This document shows positions 1-8,591 of a stretch of 64,000 nt of DNA, in pieces (the stretch's first letter is position 1; every line of letters starts with the position of its first letter). The position numbers and the translations under genes are program-made. Source of the DNA: an uncultured Granulosicoccaceae bacterium (GTDB taxonomy: Bacteria; Pseudomonadota; Gammaproteobacteria; Granulosicoccales; Granulosicoccaceae). The stretch is from assembly GCA_937958675.1 (NCBI GenBank), contig CALGND010000106.1:59254-123253 (forward strand), given 5' to 3'. The notes beneath the pieces are model-generated. The model was not told where the DNA came from. It did no database searches and worked only from the letters and a program-made list of their open reading frames with translations.

Positions 1-2
1 GA

Positions 3-251
3 TATGAACGTCAGCAGCTATGTGTCGAAACAGTTGAAGTTGGCACTGTAGAAGCATTGACTTATATCGCGCCAGAGCATAATGAGGCTTGGTTAGGGGA
101 TGCTGGCTCACAAGTTATTGCTGATCATATCCGAAAGTCGCACGGCCCAAGTGGCAGTAATATCGACTATGTTTTGTCGTTACACGATGCACTGCTGGCC
201 GACAATATCCATGATGCCCATATTGCTGAGATTGCTGGCCTGCTCCGCTGA
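3..251 (+). CDS. ChaC-like gamma-glutamylcyclotransferase, C-terminal part
   Basis: The frame is already open at the left edge, so the N-terminus lies outside the window. The 82 visible residues carry the end of a ChaC/GGCT-like fold: a strand with TYIAPEHN, then the family block SHGPSGSNIDYVLSLHDAL, then an acidic helix ending DAHIAEIAGLLR. In this family the block GPSG-N-x-x-Y-L followed by a D-x-H motif is typical. Members release 5-oxoproline from gamma-glutamyl peptides such as glutathione. The catalytic glutamate would be upstream and is not visible. A structured, gene-free stretch follows. Family assignment is fairly secure; substrate is not. Confidence 0.7.
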   Translation, partial: YERQQLCVETVEVGTVEALTYIAPEHNEAWLGDAGSQVIADHIRKSHGPSGSNIDYVLSLHDALLADNIHDAHIAEIAGLLR

Positions 252-286
252 ATACTTAATCGCAGCAATTTTACGCCAAGGCATCC

Positions 287-463
287 GGCATTCATTCCAC
301 CAAAGTGGCACACGCGCCTGCACTACCCAAAACAGCCACCCGAGTGAGGGACGCATAAACCCATCCATGGGGCTTCTCTACGGCATCCATGCCTTCGAGA
401 CCCTCTCTCGGGTGACTATTTCGGATAGCACAGGCGCGTGTTCGCTTTGCTGTAATGAATGCC
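287..463. repeat. Large imperfect inverted repeat with nested palindromes
   Basis: This fills most of the 303-base gap after the ChaC-like gene. Outer arms GGCATTCATT (287-296) and AATGAATGCC (454-463) pair perfectly. Next, AAAG (302-305) pairs with CTTT (445-448), ACACGCGCCTG (310-320) with CAGGCGCGTGT (431-441), and ACCCGAGTGAGGG (338-350) with CCCTCTCTCGGGT (401-413, one mismatch). The apex holds two self-complementary 12-mers, CCCATCCATGGG (360-371) and GGCATCCATGCC (382-393). The structure could be a MITE-like element or a structured RNA. No transposase lies inside it, and I see no T-tract that would make it a terminator. Confidence 0.6.
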
Positions 464-554
464 TATTGCGATGTAAGGCTGAACCGCGCCATCCCTCCAT
501 CAGCGAATGGCAGTAGAATAGGGCATCGCTTTTTCATCCTGAAGGAAAATATCG

Positions 555-1967
555 GTGAATGAAATCATCTGCCCGGACTGCGGGAAAGCATTCAAAATAG
601 ACGAAGCTGGTTATGCGGACATTCTTAAAGAGGTTCGTGACGGTGAGTTTGAAAAACAGCTGCATGATCGGCTTGAGTTAGCTGAGAAAGAAAAGCAAAA
701 CGCGGTTGAGTTAGCTACCCACAAGGTGGGCGGCGAAATGCAGAAAGTTGCGGCGGCTAAAGATGCTGAAATCCAAGATTTAAAAAGTAAACTTGATGCT
801 GTTGATGTATCGAAAAAGCTTGCAGTATCTGAAGCCTTGGCTGCGGTAGAGAAAGAACGCGATCAATTAGCCAATGACCTAAAACAAGCCACTGCTGATA
901 AGGCTGCGGCAATAGAGCTTGCTGATGCGAAGCTTACTAAGGAGCTGCAAGCGGCTGTAACAACGAAGAACACAGAGATTCAAGAATTAAAAAACAAGCT
1001 AGGTGCTGGCGAGGTGGCACAAAAGCTTGCGATAACCCAAGCCTTAAGTTCGGTCGAGAAGGAGCGCGATGAGTTAAAAAACGGGCTTGAACGAGCTAAG
1101 CTTGAAAAAGAACTCGAAGAGAAGTCGTTAAAAGACAAATACGAAACGCAAATAAAGGATCGCGATGATGCGATCGAACGCCTGCGCGACATGAAGGCCC
1201 GCTTGTCGACGAAGATGGTTGGTGAAACGCTCGAACAACATTGTGAAACTGAATTTAATCGAATCCGAGCGACAGCATTCCCTAAAGCCTATTTTGAAAA
1301 AGATAACGATGCGCGCACGGGTAGTAAGGGTGACTATATCTTTCGGGACTCGGATGAAGCTGGTACTGAAATCGTGTCGATCATGTTTGAAATGAAAAAT
1401 GAGAATGACTTTACTGCAACTAAGAAAAAGAATGAGGATTTTTTAAAGGAACTTGATAAGGACAGAAACGAGAAAGGATGTGAATACGCTGTGTTGGTTT
1501 CCTTAATCGAACCAGAAAGTGAGCTCTACAATACAGGGATCGTTGATATGTTTCACCGTTATCCGAAGATGTACGTTGTTCGTCCGCAGTTCTTTCTTCC
1601 AATTATTACATTGCTAAGAAATGCTGCAATGAATTCACTCGAATTCAAAAATGAACTTGCATTGGTTAAAGCCCAAAATATTGATATTACTAACTTTGAA
1701 AACGACCTTGAAGTATTTAAAGCGGGGTTTTCGAAAAACTACGACGTTGCGTCAAGGCGTTTTGAAACAGCGATTACAGAGATTGATAAATCGATTCTAC
1801 ACTTGCAGAAGACTAAAGATGCCTTGCTAGGTGCTGATAGAAATCTGCGTCTTGCAAATGATAAGGCGCAGAATGTAACGATTAAAAAGCTGAATAAAAA
1901 CAACCCAACTATGGCTGCCAAGTTTGAGCAGCTTAAAAAACAAGAGTCACTTGATATTGATGAGTGA
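555..1967 (+). CDS. DUF2130 coiled-coil protein with nuclease-like C-terminal domain
   Basis: 470 residues. The GTG start is supported by AAGGA at 542-546. The N-terminus has a CPDC zinc-ribbon half (C6, C9). Residues about 25-215 are a charged coiled coil containing a duplicated segment (70-109 and 139-179, about 69-residue period), with KERDQL and KERDEL in equivalent places. Residues about 220-420 match the DUF2130 family. GD at 259-260 and FEMK at 278-281 (E279, K281) resemble the D...ExK layout of PD-(D/E)XK nucleases, which is my inference and untested. The function of DUF2130 proteins is not known. The gene ends exactly where a transposase remnant begins. Confidence 0.85.
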   Translation: MNEIICPDCGKAFKIDEAGYADILKEVRDGEFEKQLHDRLELAEKEKQNAVELATHKVGGEMQKVAAAKDAEIQDLKSKLDAVDVSKKLAVSEALAAVEKERDQLANDLKQATADKAAAIELADAKLTKELQAAVTTKNTEIQELKNKLGAGEVAQKLAITQALSSVEKERDELKNGLERAKLEKELEEKSLKDKYETQIKDRDDAIERLRDMKARLSTKMVGETLEQHCETEFNRIRATAFPKAYFEKDNDARTGSKGDYIFRDSDEAGTEIVSIMFEMKNENDFTATKKKNEDFLKELDKDRNEKGCEYAVLVSLIEPESELYNTGIVDMFHRYPKMYVVRPQFFLPIITLLRNAAMNSLEFKNELALVKAQNIDITNFENDLEVFKAGFSKNYDVASRRFETAITEIDKSILHLQKTKDALLGADRNLRLANDKAQNVTIKKLNKNNPTMAAKFEQLKKQESLDIDE

Positions 1968-2254
1968 TAATTTACCGGCATCGCAAACTCGTGCGAGAAG
2001 GTGGTATCACGGCGCTTAAGAAGCAAGTCATTCCCGATCACTGTCACCAGAACCGTACAGATGAAAATTTTGCTAACACGGTTGTCGAGTTCTCTCTGTA
2101 TAACCCTCATCTTGGCCAGGTTCAGGTAGCCCACCATCTAAGAAAACAATATAAGATCGAGTTGAGCGCGTCTGGTGTTCGCAACGTATGGCTACGTGAG
2201 AGCATGCAAACTATCGGGCTGCGGCTGCAGAAAAAGGCTTTTTTGTTAACCTAG
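1964..2254 (+). pseudogene. Remnant of a helix-turn-helix transposase (IS481-like)
   Basis: The translated stretch contains YRHRKLVREGG, NPHLGQVQVAHHLRKQY and SGVRNVWLRESMQTIGLRLQ. This is the N-terminal DNA-binding region of transposases that precede an rve/DDE core. The part normally before YRHR is missing, and no DDE catalytic core follows; the frame ends soon after in KKAFLLT. The apparent GTG start overlaps the stop of the upstream gene by four bases and is probably fortuitous. AAAGCAGA at about 2283 and TCTGCTTT at about 2316 form a short inverted repeat downstream, which may or may not be an old element end. It is a decayed insertion, not a functional gene. Confidence 0.7.
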
Positions 2255-2442
2255 CTATAATAGATTGAGTGAGCGAAAACAGAAAGCAGACGTAGTGATA
2301 TTGCTGTTTAAGCTTCTGCTTTTAGTCGCTGAACGGCCCAACCGAACCTAAACATCATTCGTAGTTTGGCTTTCAAGCTACATTTACTCCTGGCCTCTCT
2401 AGGCTAGGCGATAGTTTGAATACTGGACTACGTATTGCGTCT

Positions 2443-3036
2443 CTACTGTAGACCACCGAGGCCTTTGCTAACTCTAGCTCTTAATTCCGGCAGTACATCT
2501 CGCGCAAACCAATCGTTTCGTTTTAGCCAGATATTGTTACGAGGACTTGGATGAGGTAACGGCAATATTGTTTCATCATAGTTAGCGTAATCACGGACGG
2601 TGTCTGTTAACGTTTTTTGTTGGAATGGTAAATGCCAATCCTGTGCATATGTGCCAATGACCAGTGTCAGTTTCAGGTTAGGTAATGAGGAAATTAATCT
2701 GTTGCGCCAGGTTTGTGCACAAATCGGTTTAGGTGCTAGATCTCCGGACTTTCCTTTGCCTGGATAACAAAATCCCATGGGCAGGATGGCGATCTGGGTT
2801 TCATCGTAAAATGTTTCGTTGTCAATACCCATCCACTCTCTGAGCCGATCTCCACTGGCATCATCAAACGGAACACCCGAATTATGTACTTTGATTCCCG
2901 GAGCCTGACCGGCTATTAAAATCCGTGCTTTGGGATGACATTGCAGTACAGGGCGTACGCCGTCTGCTAGCTCGCTCGCGCAAAGAGTGCAAGCTCTAAC
3001 AGAATCAATCAGCGAGTTAAATGATTTGCTCGGCAT
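2443..3036 (-). CDS. Uracil-DNA glycosylase family protein
   Basis: 197 residues, the usual size for small UDG-superfamily proteins. The water-activating loop GQAPG is at 43-47 and the DNA-minor-groove motif PHPSPRN at 161-167. LPMGFCYPGKG lies between them, and an N-terminal CTLC pair (C16, C19) recalls Fe-S-containing relatives. The expected activity is removal of uracil from DNA, starting base-excision repair, but this subgroup is poorly characterised and its base specificity cannot be read from sequence. It stands alone, with remnants on both sides, and I see no operon partner. Superfamily assignment is strong. Confidence 0.85.
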   Translation of the reverse strand: MPSKSFNSLIDSVRACTLCASELADGVRPVLQCHPKARILIAGQAPGIKVHNSGVPFDDASGDRLREWMGIDNETFYDETQIAILPMGFCYPGKGKSGDLAPKPICAQTWRNRLISSLPNLKLTLVIGTYAQDWHLPFQQKTLTDTVRDYANYDETILPLPHPSPRNNIWLKRNDWFARDVLPELRARVSKGLGGLQ

Positions 3037-3059
3037 ATACCTAGACTAGCAGTTTGAAT

Positions 3060-3389
3060 TTAGATTTCCGTTCCTGGGGCGTGTAGGTTTCGATAACTTT
3101 TCGGCCACATCTCTTCTGGGAGCGCAGAGCGCTCATTTAGCCAAGGGTGTATCTCTACGGCGAGTCTCAACATATTCAGTGCGGCATCCCGCCTATCTTG
3201 CCTCTGTAGAACATGATACAAACCCGACAACGCACCAAAGTGATTAGGCTCTAATATCAGAGCCATTTTAAGATCAGTCTGAGCGTAGTAGTAGTTTCCT
3301 CGTAAATACCTAACAAATGCACGTTGATTGAATCCCTCGGCATAGTCAGGAGCAGATTGAACTATCTTATCAAAGTGATGTTCTTTGCA
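3060..3389 (-). pseudogene. C-terminal fragment of a tetratricopeptide-repeat protein
   Basis: An open frame runs from a stop at about 3390 to 3060 and encodes TPR helices: APDYAEGFNQRAFVRYLRGN, then DLKMALILEPNHFGALSGLY, then AALNMLRLAVEIHP. The YAEGxNxRA / LxLEPxHFGALxGL pattern is typical of periplasmic TPR proteins of Proteobacteria. Upstream repeats and any signal peptide are missing; an internal ATG at 3266 would give only 68 residues. I judge it a 5'-truncated relic. The following 233 bases (3390-3622) contain a short open frame that I cannot assign and no clear signal. Confidence 0.6.
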
Positions 3390-3622
3390 TCATCTCCGGG
3401 TCAGCTTGTTTGAGTTTGGCCTATCGGCATCAACCGGGCATGCGATATTCGCTGAAGACGATTTCAATGGTGTTCTTGCAGAGGAGTTAAGAAGCAACCC
3501 GATGTGTATGCTGTATTGCAAACAGGTGCGGGACTAACACCTCCGAATTCATCTCGGGTTGAATGGCTTGGTAATTAGACCGCCACATTCACTTGGTAAT
3601 GACATTTATACAGATAGGCCTT

Positions 3623-4996
3623 CTAGCCAATCATTCCCATGCCTGGCTTAGGAGTGCCATCCTCATCTTCCCCAGGTTCTTCCGGTTCTTCCGGTTCATC
3701 TACTTCCAAGGAGAGTTCAAAAGGGGATTCCTGAGCTGCAGGTGTTTCCTCTGGTGCTTCTTCAGTATCTTGCGCGGCCGGTTCAGCTGCTTTTGCCTGT
3801 TGCTCCATCAATGCATGAATATCGTCAAGTGTTTCTTCAGCAGGTGGTGCTGTTGATTCGGGCTCGTCTTCTTCAGCTTTTTTGGGTGTTTCACCACGCA
3901 GTAGCATATCGCTTGCGTCTTCTTGCTCTTCCCCGATGCCGCCTGAGAGTTTTAAGCGTAAGCGAAGGTTATTTGCTGAGTCGGCATTTTTGATTGCCTC
4001 ATCTACGCTGATTCTGCCTTCCATACATAGTTCAAACAAAGCGCTATCAAAGGTTTTCATGCCGATGTTTTCTGATTTTTGCATGACTTCTTTAATGTCA
4101 GATAGCTGATCTTTCATGATCATTTGCTTAACGGTGTGTGAGCCAAGCAAAATTTCGATAGCTGCGCATCGTTTGCCGTCAACAGTGGGTACTAATCGTT
4201 GTGATACAAACGCTTTGATATTGTTACCCATGTCCTGCAGTAACTGCGCCTTACGCTCTTCTGGAAAGAAGTTGATGATTCTGTCGAGTGCTTGGTTTGC
4301 ATTGTTTGCGTGTAATGTAGAGATAGCCAAGTGGCCTGTTTCGGCGAATGCCAAAGCGTGCTCCATTGTTTCCCTGTCGCGTATTTCGCCGATCAAGATA
4401 ACGTCGGGTGCCTGGCGCAAAGTATTTTTAAGTGCATCGTGAAAGCTCTTTGTATCTACACCTACTTCGCGCTGGTTAACAATGCATTTTTTGTGTTGAT
4501 GGACATACTCAACTGGATCTTCGATTGTAATGATATGGCCTGCGCTGGTACTGTTGCGGTGGTCGATCAATGCTGCAAGCGATGTTGATTTACCCGAACC
4601 CGTACCACCAACGAATAACACTAAGCCATTTTTAGCCGTGATCACATCTTTTAATATTTCTGGTAAACCTAAATCATCGATCTGAGGGATCTCAGTTTGA
4701 ATGTTTCGTGCAACTAAAGAAATTTCGTTACGCTGCCTAAAAATATTAATTCGAAAGCGTCCAATATTTTCAAGTGCAATTGCTAGGTTCATTTCTAGAT
4801 CTTGCTCGAAGTCAGCTCGCTGCTCTTCGTTCATTATCTCATTGGCTATAGCCAGTATTTCGCCACTTTCGTAAGGGCGATCGCTCAGTGGGCGCAGGGC
4901 GCCTGAGAATTTTGCACTGGGAGGTGCGCCAGTTGCCAGATATAGATCGGATCCATCTCCATCTACCAATTCTTTTAACAGTGGGCTGATATTCAT
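3623..4996 (-). CDS. pilU: PilU-type twitching motility ATPase
   Basis: 457 residues. The secretion ATPase of the PilT/PilU group powers retraction of type IV pili as a cytoplasmic hexamer at the pilus base. Visible motifs are Walker A GGTGSGKST, the Asp box ITIEDPVEYVH, Walker B VILIGEIRD and the His box TGHLAISTLHANNA. SDLYLATGAPPSAKFSGALR near the N-terminus and the wording around FRINIFRQRNE fit PilU better than PilT. After about residue 365 there is an unusual 90-residue acidic, proline-rich tail (EDEPESTAPPAEE..., EPEEPEEPGEDED), so the protein is longer than a typical PilU. No pilT lies beside it. A terminator separates it from pilY1. Confidence 0.92.
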   Translation of the reverse strand: MNISPLLKELVDGDGSDLYLATGAPPSAKFSGALRPLSDRPYESGEILAIANEIMNEEQRADFEQDLEMNLAIALENIGRFRINIFRQRNEISLVARNIQTEIPQIDDLGLPEILKDVITAKNGLVLFVGGTGSGKSTSLAALIDHRNSTSAGHIITIEDPVEYVHQHKKCIVNQREVGVDTKSFHDALKNTLRQAPDVILIGEIRDRETMEHALAFAETGHLAISTLHANNANQALDRIINFFPEERKAQLLQDMGNNIKAFVSQRLVPTVDGKRCAAIEILLGSHTVKQMIMKDQLSDIKEVMQKSENIGMKTFDSALFELCMEGRISVDEAIKNADSANNLRLRLKLSGGIGEEQEDASDMLLRGETPKKAEEDEPESTAPPAEETLDDIHALMEQQAKAAEPAAQDTEEAPEETPAAQESPFELSLEVDEPEEPEEPGEDEDGTPKPGMGMIG

Positions 4997-5150
4997 TACG
5001 CGATAACTACCGTGTTTTCTATAACTTCTTTAGATATCGACAGATCGGCGTATTCATTGACTGGGTAAGACACTGGTTTAACCACAACAAAGTGACAAAT
5101 GTGGAGCGCTTCGATAAATCGGAAAGGAGTTTTAATTAGAGGAATAAATC

Positions 5151-5187
5151 AAAACTACCCCAATAGCCATAGGCTATCGAGGTAGTT
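5151..5187 (-). terminator. Rho-independent terminator of pilY1
   Basis: Read on the minus strand, AACTACC...GGTAGTT closes a stem whose inner part is ATAGCC-TAT-GGCTAT, followed directly by TTTT. It begins about ten bases after the pilY1 stop codon. It shares the 15-mer ATAGGCTATCGAGGT with the hairpin upstream of dapA (46182-46219). Confidence 0.7.
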
Positions 5188-5196
5188 CCATAGTAC

Positions 5197-8100
5197 TTAC
5201 TGACTGTGCCAAAACACCGTTCTTAAACGCTGTGAGACCGTGGATACTGATTCTTTATCTACGATGATGTTCACTTGGCTTGAGCCTTTTGGAAAGACGG
5301 GAACAGGCGAGCTTGGAATGGAAGTGCCAGTTAGTTCTGTCTTGCGGTCGGATGAAACTAAACCGTCTGTCTGTGCTGAACCGTCATCAAGGTACTTGAC
5401 TGGGCGACCATCGGCTATATCCATTATATAAAGTGCGCCAGTAGATTCAAACGAGCACAGGGCGTCCCCAGAGAGTATAGCGCCAGGGTCCGATACTGTT
5501 GGCGTATAAGTTGTTGCCATTAGATTGCCCTCAAACGAGACCAAGGCGGAAAGACCTTTTTCACCATCATCAAGCTTTACGTACCAACCATTGTTATTAA
5601 CGTCAGATAGTTTATCTTTCGCGTCTGCAGCAACATCAGGATCAGAAGATGCTACATCGTTAGTTGTAGCATCATAAAGTGAGCCTAGAATGATCGGTGC
5701 CATTGTTGGCGCCGTGCCACCTCGACGGGTGTCTTTATCTCGCATCATATAAATCGCGTTATTCACGTTGAGCTCTAGTGGATTAGTACGATTGCCTGAC
5801 GCAATAGAAACCGATAAAAAGTCGCCTGCTGATGAGCTATTAAGCGCAATACTAGGAGGATAGAAAAAGGGTTGGTTGCCTCCAGCATCGTTTTGTAAAC
5901 TGGCAAAGAGCTTAACGTCGTATTCAGATTTAGTCCTAATACGATCAAAATCAACTCGCCATACGTTGCCGCCAGTATCACCAACATACATACGATCGGC
6001 TTTTGTATCGCCGTCAGTATCTATAATCGTAAGATCAGACGGTATGGAGTGATCCATGCCGGGTATGATAGTACCATTGTCATGGGTTGACCAAATGTAG
6101 TTGCCATCAAGGTCGACTACGTAGATTGCATTACCGCTAGCATTGATATCACCGTCGGTTCCGTCAACTACTGCTGCATCGTAACCACCTGTAAATGCTA
6201 ACACTCGCTCTTTGTCTTCTGGATTGGGCCCTGTGCTAGCTGATATTAATGACATGCGGGACCATGTTTGGGCAAGGTTTTCGAATGGTGCTACACCGCC
6301 TTTAATCTGCCATTCTAATCTCGGGGAATTAGGGTCAGTAACATTCACCGCATAGTAGGTGTTACCGCCACGACGCATACCAAAAACCAATACCAGCTTA
6401 TCGCCATCAGCAGGTTCAACTACTCCATCACCATCTCGATCAGTATGGACGGGCGTAATTTGCCCATCAAGGCCATAGATATGGTTCCCTGGGTCTCTTC
6501 TGTTCTCTTTTAATGCAGGCAAGTTAGCCAATAGTTCCTGTGGCATAAATGCGAACAGTTCATTACCACCTGACGTGTCACCAGCGGTGATATCAACAGG
6601 CGTGGTTGCATCAATAGCGTGCAGGAAACCTTGATTGGTAACTGTATAGGCAACTACTTGGTTGCCGTAGTCGGCTGTGACCACTTTAGTGTGTAAGGCA
6701 TCGCCCATTGGGGCAGTTTGTAACCAATCTAGTAGCGCATCACTATCAGCTGGATTGTTAAGCATAGCCTGGGTTATGGCTGTATTGTTCTTATCCAGGC
6801 TATTAGCTGCTGTGGTTAAGTCCTCACCGATGCCGCTTATGTTGTTGGTGTTGCCTGTGAATGTATACAGGTTTCGGCTGCCTGTGATGACATGCTCTGA
6901 CGCGCCGCCTGAAAGTGTATTGTTACCATCAGGGTCGGTGGACCAAAAGCTCTGCGCTGTGTCGGCAAACTGCGTTTTTCCATCTGCTAAAACCACTGCT
7001 TCTTGGTTGTTGATGTCCATTAAGCCAGCATCAGTGACAAAGTAGCCTTTGGTGTTGCCTCTCCATGAGCGGTTGTAACTTGGTTGAAACAAGGAAAAAT
7101 AGGCTCTATTATCATGCGAGAAGTTGGCCTTATCTAAGTCGATGCTAAGTTCAGCAAAGTTCTCACTTCCCACTAGAAACTGGTCCACAAGATCGGCAAG
7201 TGCCTTGTCTAACTCTTCACTGCTGTTAGCCGGGGCGAATTTGCCCTTTCCTGCATCGGCAAGCTCTTCTAGAAATGCTTGACCTTCGCCAGTGATCGAG
7301 AATCCTATTGTGTAGGTTGAAACTGTAGAATTTTTAATGCCATCGACTTGATCCATGGTAGCCATTCTATGCAGAATTTCTTTACCACAATTGCCTGAAG
7401 TTTCCCCGCTGGCGCTGAACACCGATGTGCTGAGGTCTTCACATACGATTGGATCATTATCTGGTACTCCTAGCACATTGCGCAATGTAGCGCCTTCTGT
7501 ACGTGCTCTAGGTAATCCGTCAGAAATCAATATCATAAAATTCTTTTGGCATTCATGCACTATCGGCGATATGTATTGTGGTTGATTCCAAACGGTATTT
7601 GTTTCGTATTCACAAGACTCAAAGCCTCCGTTAGCCGCCTCAATATCGGGGGTATTAGGATTATCATCGTGATCCCATTGTTCAACCCCAGGTGGAAAAT
7701 CTTCACAGCTGAGCGTCACTATGCCTTCGCAATAGTTTTCGCCAGTCGCGCTATATTTTGCATAATTTCGGCAATAAGTTGTTTGAGTGTTGTTTACAGC
7801 GTTTGCAATATAAGCAGGATTTGGTACGTAACTAGCGGGAAGTGCGCTGTAAAAAGTACCTCCGTCGTATTTTGCGTCAGTGTCATTCCAAGAATCAGGA
7901 GCATGGGGTGCTGGGTCATTTACGTTTTGGTCGTTGTGTGTAACCAGCCCACCTTGAAAATACAATGCTGCATCAGCGAGTGCTCCAACTGTATTGGTGC
8001 TGCCCCGAGCCGAACGTTGGTCTAGCTGAGCATTAATGACTTCACGCATCGAGTATTTATTTGCGGGTATGTCTGAATCGACAGAATGCGGATCCTCTGA

Positions 8101-8439
8101 AAGACTCGATATCGGCCAGCGTACGCCTGATGGTGTTCTGTCATAAAGTGAACCTAAACCAAGACTAATATCATCTTCGTATTTGTTCATCAAATCGTTC
8201 ACAGCTTTTTTGAGTATGCTAATTTTACGATCTTCTTCTACGTCGGTTCTGTTGCCATTGATATCCCCATTCATACTTCCGGAGTAATCGAGCACCAATA
8301 AGATATTGGGCTTAAAATTACTGCCGCGCACGCCCGTGTACACATCTAGATCATCAGCACTGGCCGGCAAAGACACCACCGCTGCAACTGCCAAGGCGGT
8401 TATTGTTCTACGGTCTAAAAATTGTGTAACACTACGCAT
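5197..8439 (-). CDS. pilY1: PilY1-like type IV pilus tip adhesin
   Basis: 1080 residues. I place the start at ATG 8439, with AAGGA seven bases upstream, because it gives a clean signal peptide (RRTITALAVAAVVSLPASA, cut near residue 28); the longer frame adds 47 unlikely residues. A von Willebrand A-like region begins with a full MIDAS motif, DYSGSMNGD (D51, S53, S55). The C-terminal half is the PilY1 beta-propeller, with AFMPQELLANL, LVFGMRRGGNTYYAV and VGDTGGNVWRVDFD. Calcium-binding-type loops such as DRDGDGVVEPADGD are visible. PilY1 proteins sit at the pilus tip, promote extension and mediate adhesion. No minor pilin genes flank it, which is unusual. Confidence 0.9.
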   Translation of the reverse strand: MRSVTQFLDRRTITALAVAAVVSLPASADDLDVYTGVRGSNFKPNILLVLDYSGSMNGDINGNRTDVEEDRKISILKKAVNDLMNKYEDDISLGLGSLYDRTPSGVRWPISSLSEDPHSVDSDIPANKYSMREVINAQLDQRSARGSTNTVGALADAALYFQGGLVTHNDQNVNDPAPHAPDSWNDTDAKYDGGTFYSALPASYVPNPAYIANAVNNTQTTYCRNYAKYSATGENYCEGIVTLSCEDFPPGVEQWDHDDNPNTPDIEAANGGFESCEYETNTVWNQPQYISPIVHECQKNFMILISDGLPRARTEGATLRNVLGVPDNDPIVCEDLSTSVFSASGETSGNCGKEILHRMATMDQVDGIKNSTVSTYTIGFSITGEGQAFLEELADAGKGKFAPANSSEELDKALADLVDQFLVGSENFAELSIDLDKANFSHDNRAYFSLFQPSYNRSWRGNTKGYFVTDAGLMDINNQEAVVLADGKTQFADTAQSFWSTDPDGNNTLSGGASEHVITGSRNLYTFTGNTNNISGIGEDLTTAANSLDKNNTAITQAMLNNPADSDALLDWLQTAPMGDALHTKVVTADYGNQVVAYTVTNQGFLHAIDATTPVDITAGDTSGGNELFAFMPQELLANLPALKENRRDPGNHIYGLDGQITPVHTDRDGDGVVEPADGDKLVLVFGMRRGGNTYYAVNVTDPNSPRLEWQIKGGVAPFENLAQTWSRMSLISASTGPNPEDKERVLAFTGGYDAAVVDGTDGDINASGNAIYVVDLDGNYIWSTHDNGTIIPGMDHSIPSDLTIIDTDGDTKADRMYVGDTGGNVWRVDFDRIRTKSEYDVKLFASLQNDAGGNQPFFYPPSIALNSSSAGDFLSVSIASGNRTNPLELNVNNAIYMMRDKDTRRGGTAPTMAPIILGSLYDATTNDVASSDPDVAADAKDKLSDVNNNGWYVKLDDGEKGLSALVSFEGNLMATTYTPTVSDPGAILSGDALCSFESTGALYIMDIADGRPVKYLDDGSAQTDGLVSSDRKTELTGTSIPSSPVPVFPKGSSQVNIIVDKESVSTVSQRLRTVFWHSQ

Positions 8440-8591
8440 GTGAAATCCTTCGCTGATTACTTTTGTGTACCGCCTCATCGCCTGCTCACCACAGGTGCTA
8501 ACTCGAGACGGACTGCTATGCGGGTTGTGGCGGCCACTAAAGCCCTGTTCTTTAGTGACAAGTCGATAAAGTGCGCTCACAGGTATCGAAA

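Noticed and set aside
100..516. Open frame of 138 codons across the palindrome
   Set aside because: Overlaps the ChaC-like gene in another frame and runs through the inverted repeat; composition is not protein-like.
8440..8580. N-terminal 47 residues of the longest pilY1 frame
   Set aside because: They precede a good signal peptide and a good ribosome site, and overlap the start of the divergent HTTM gene.
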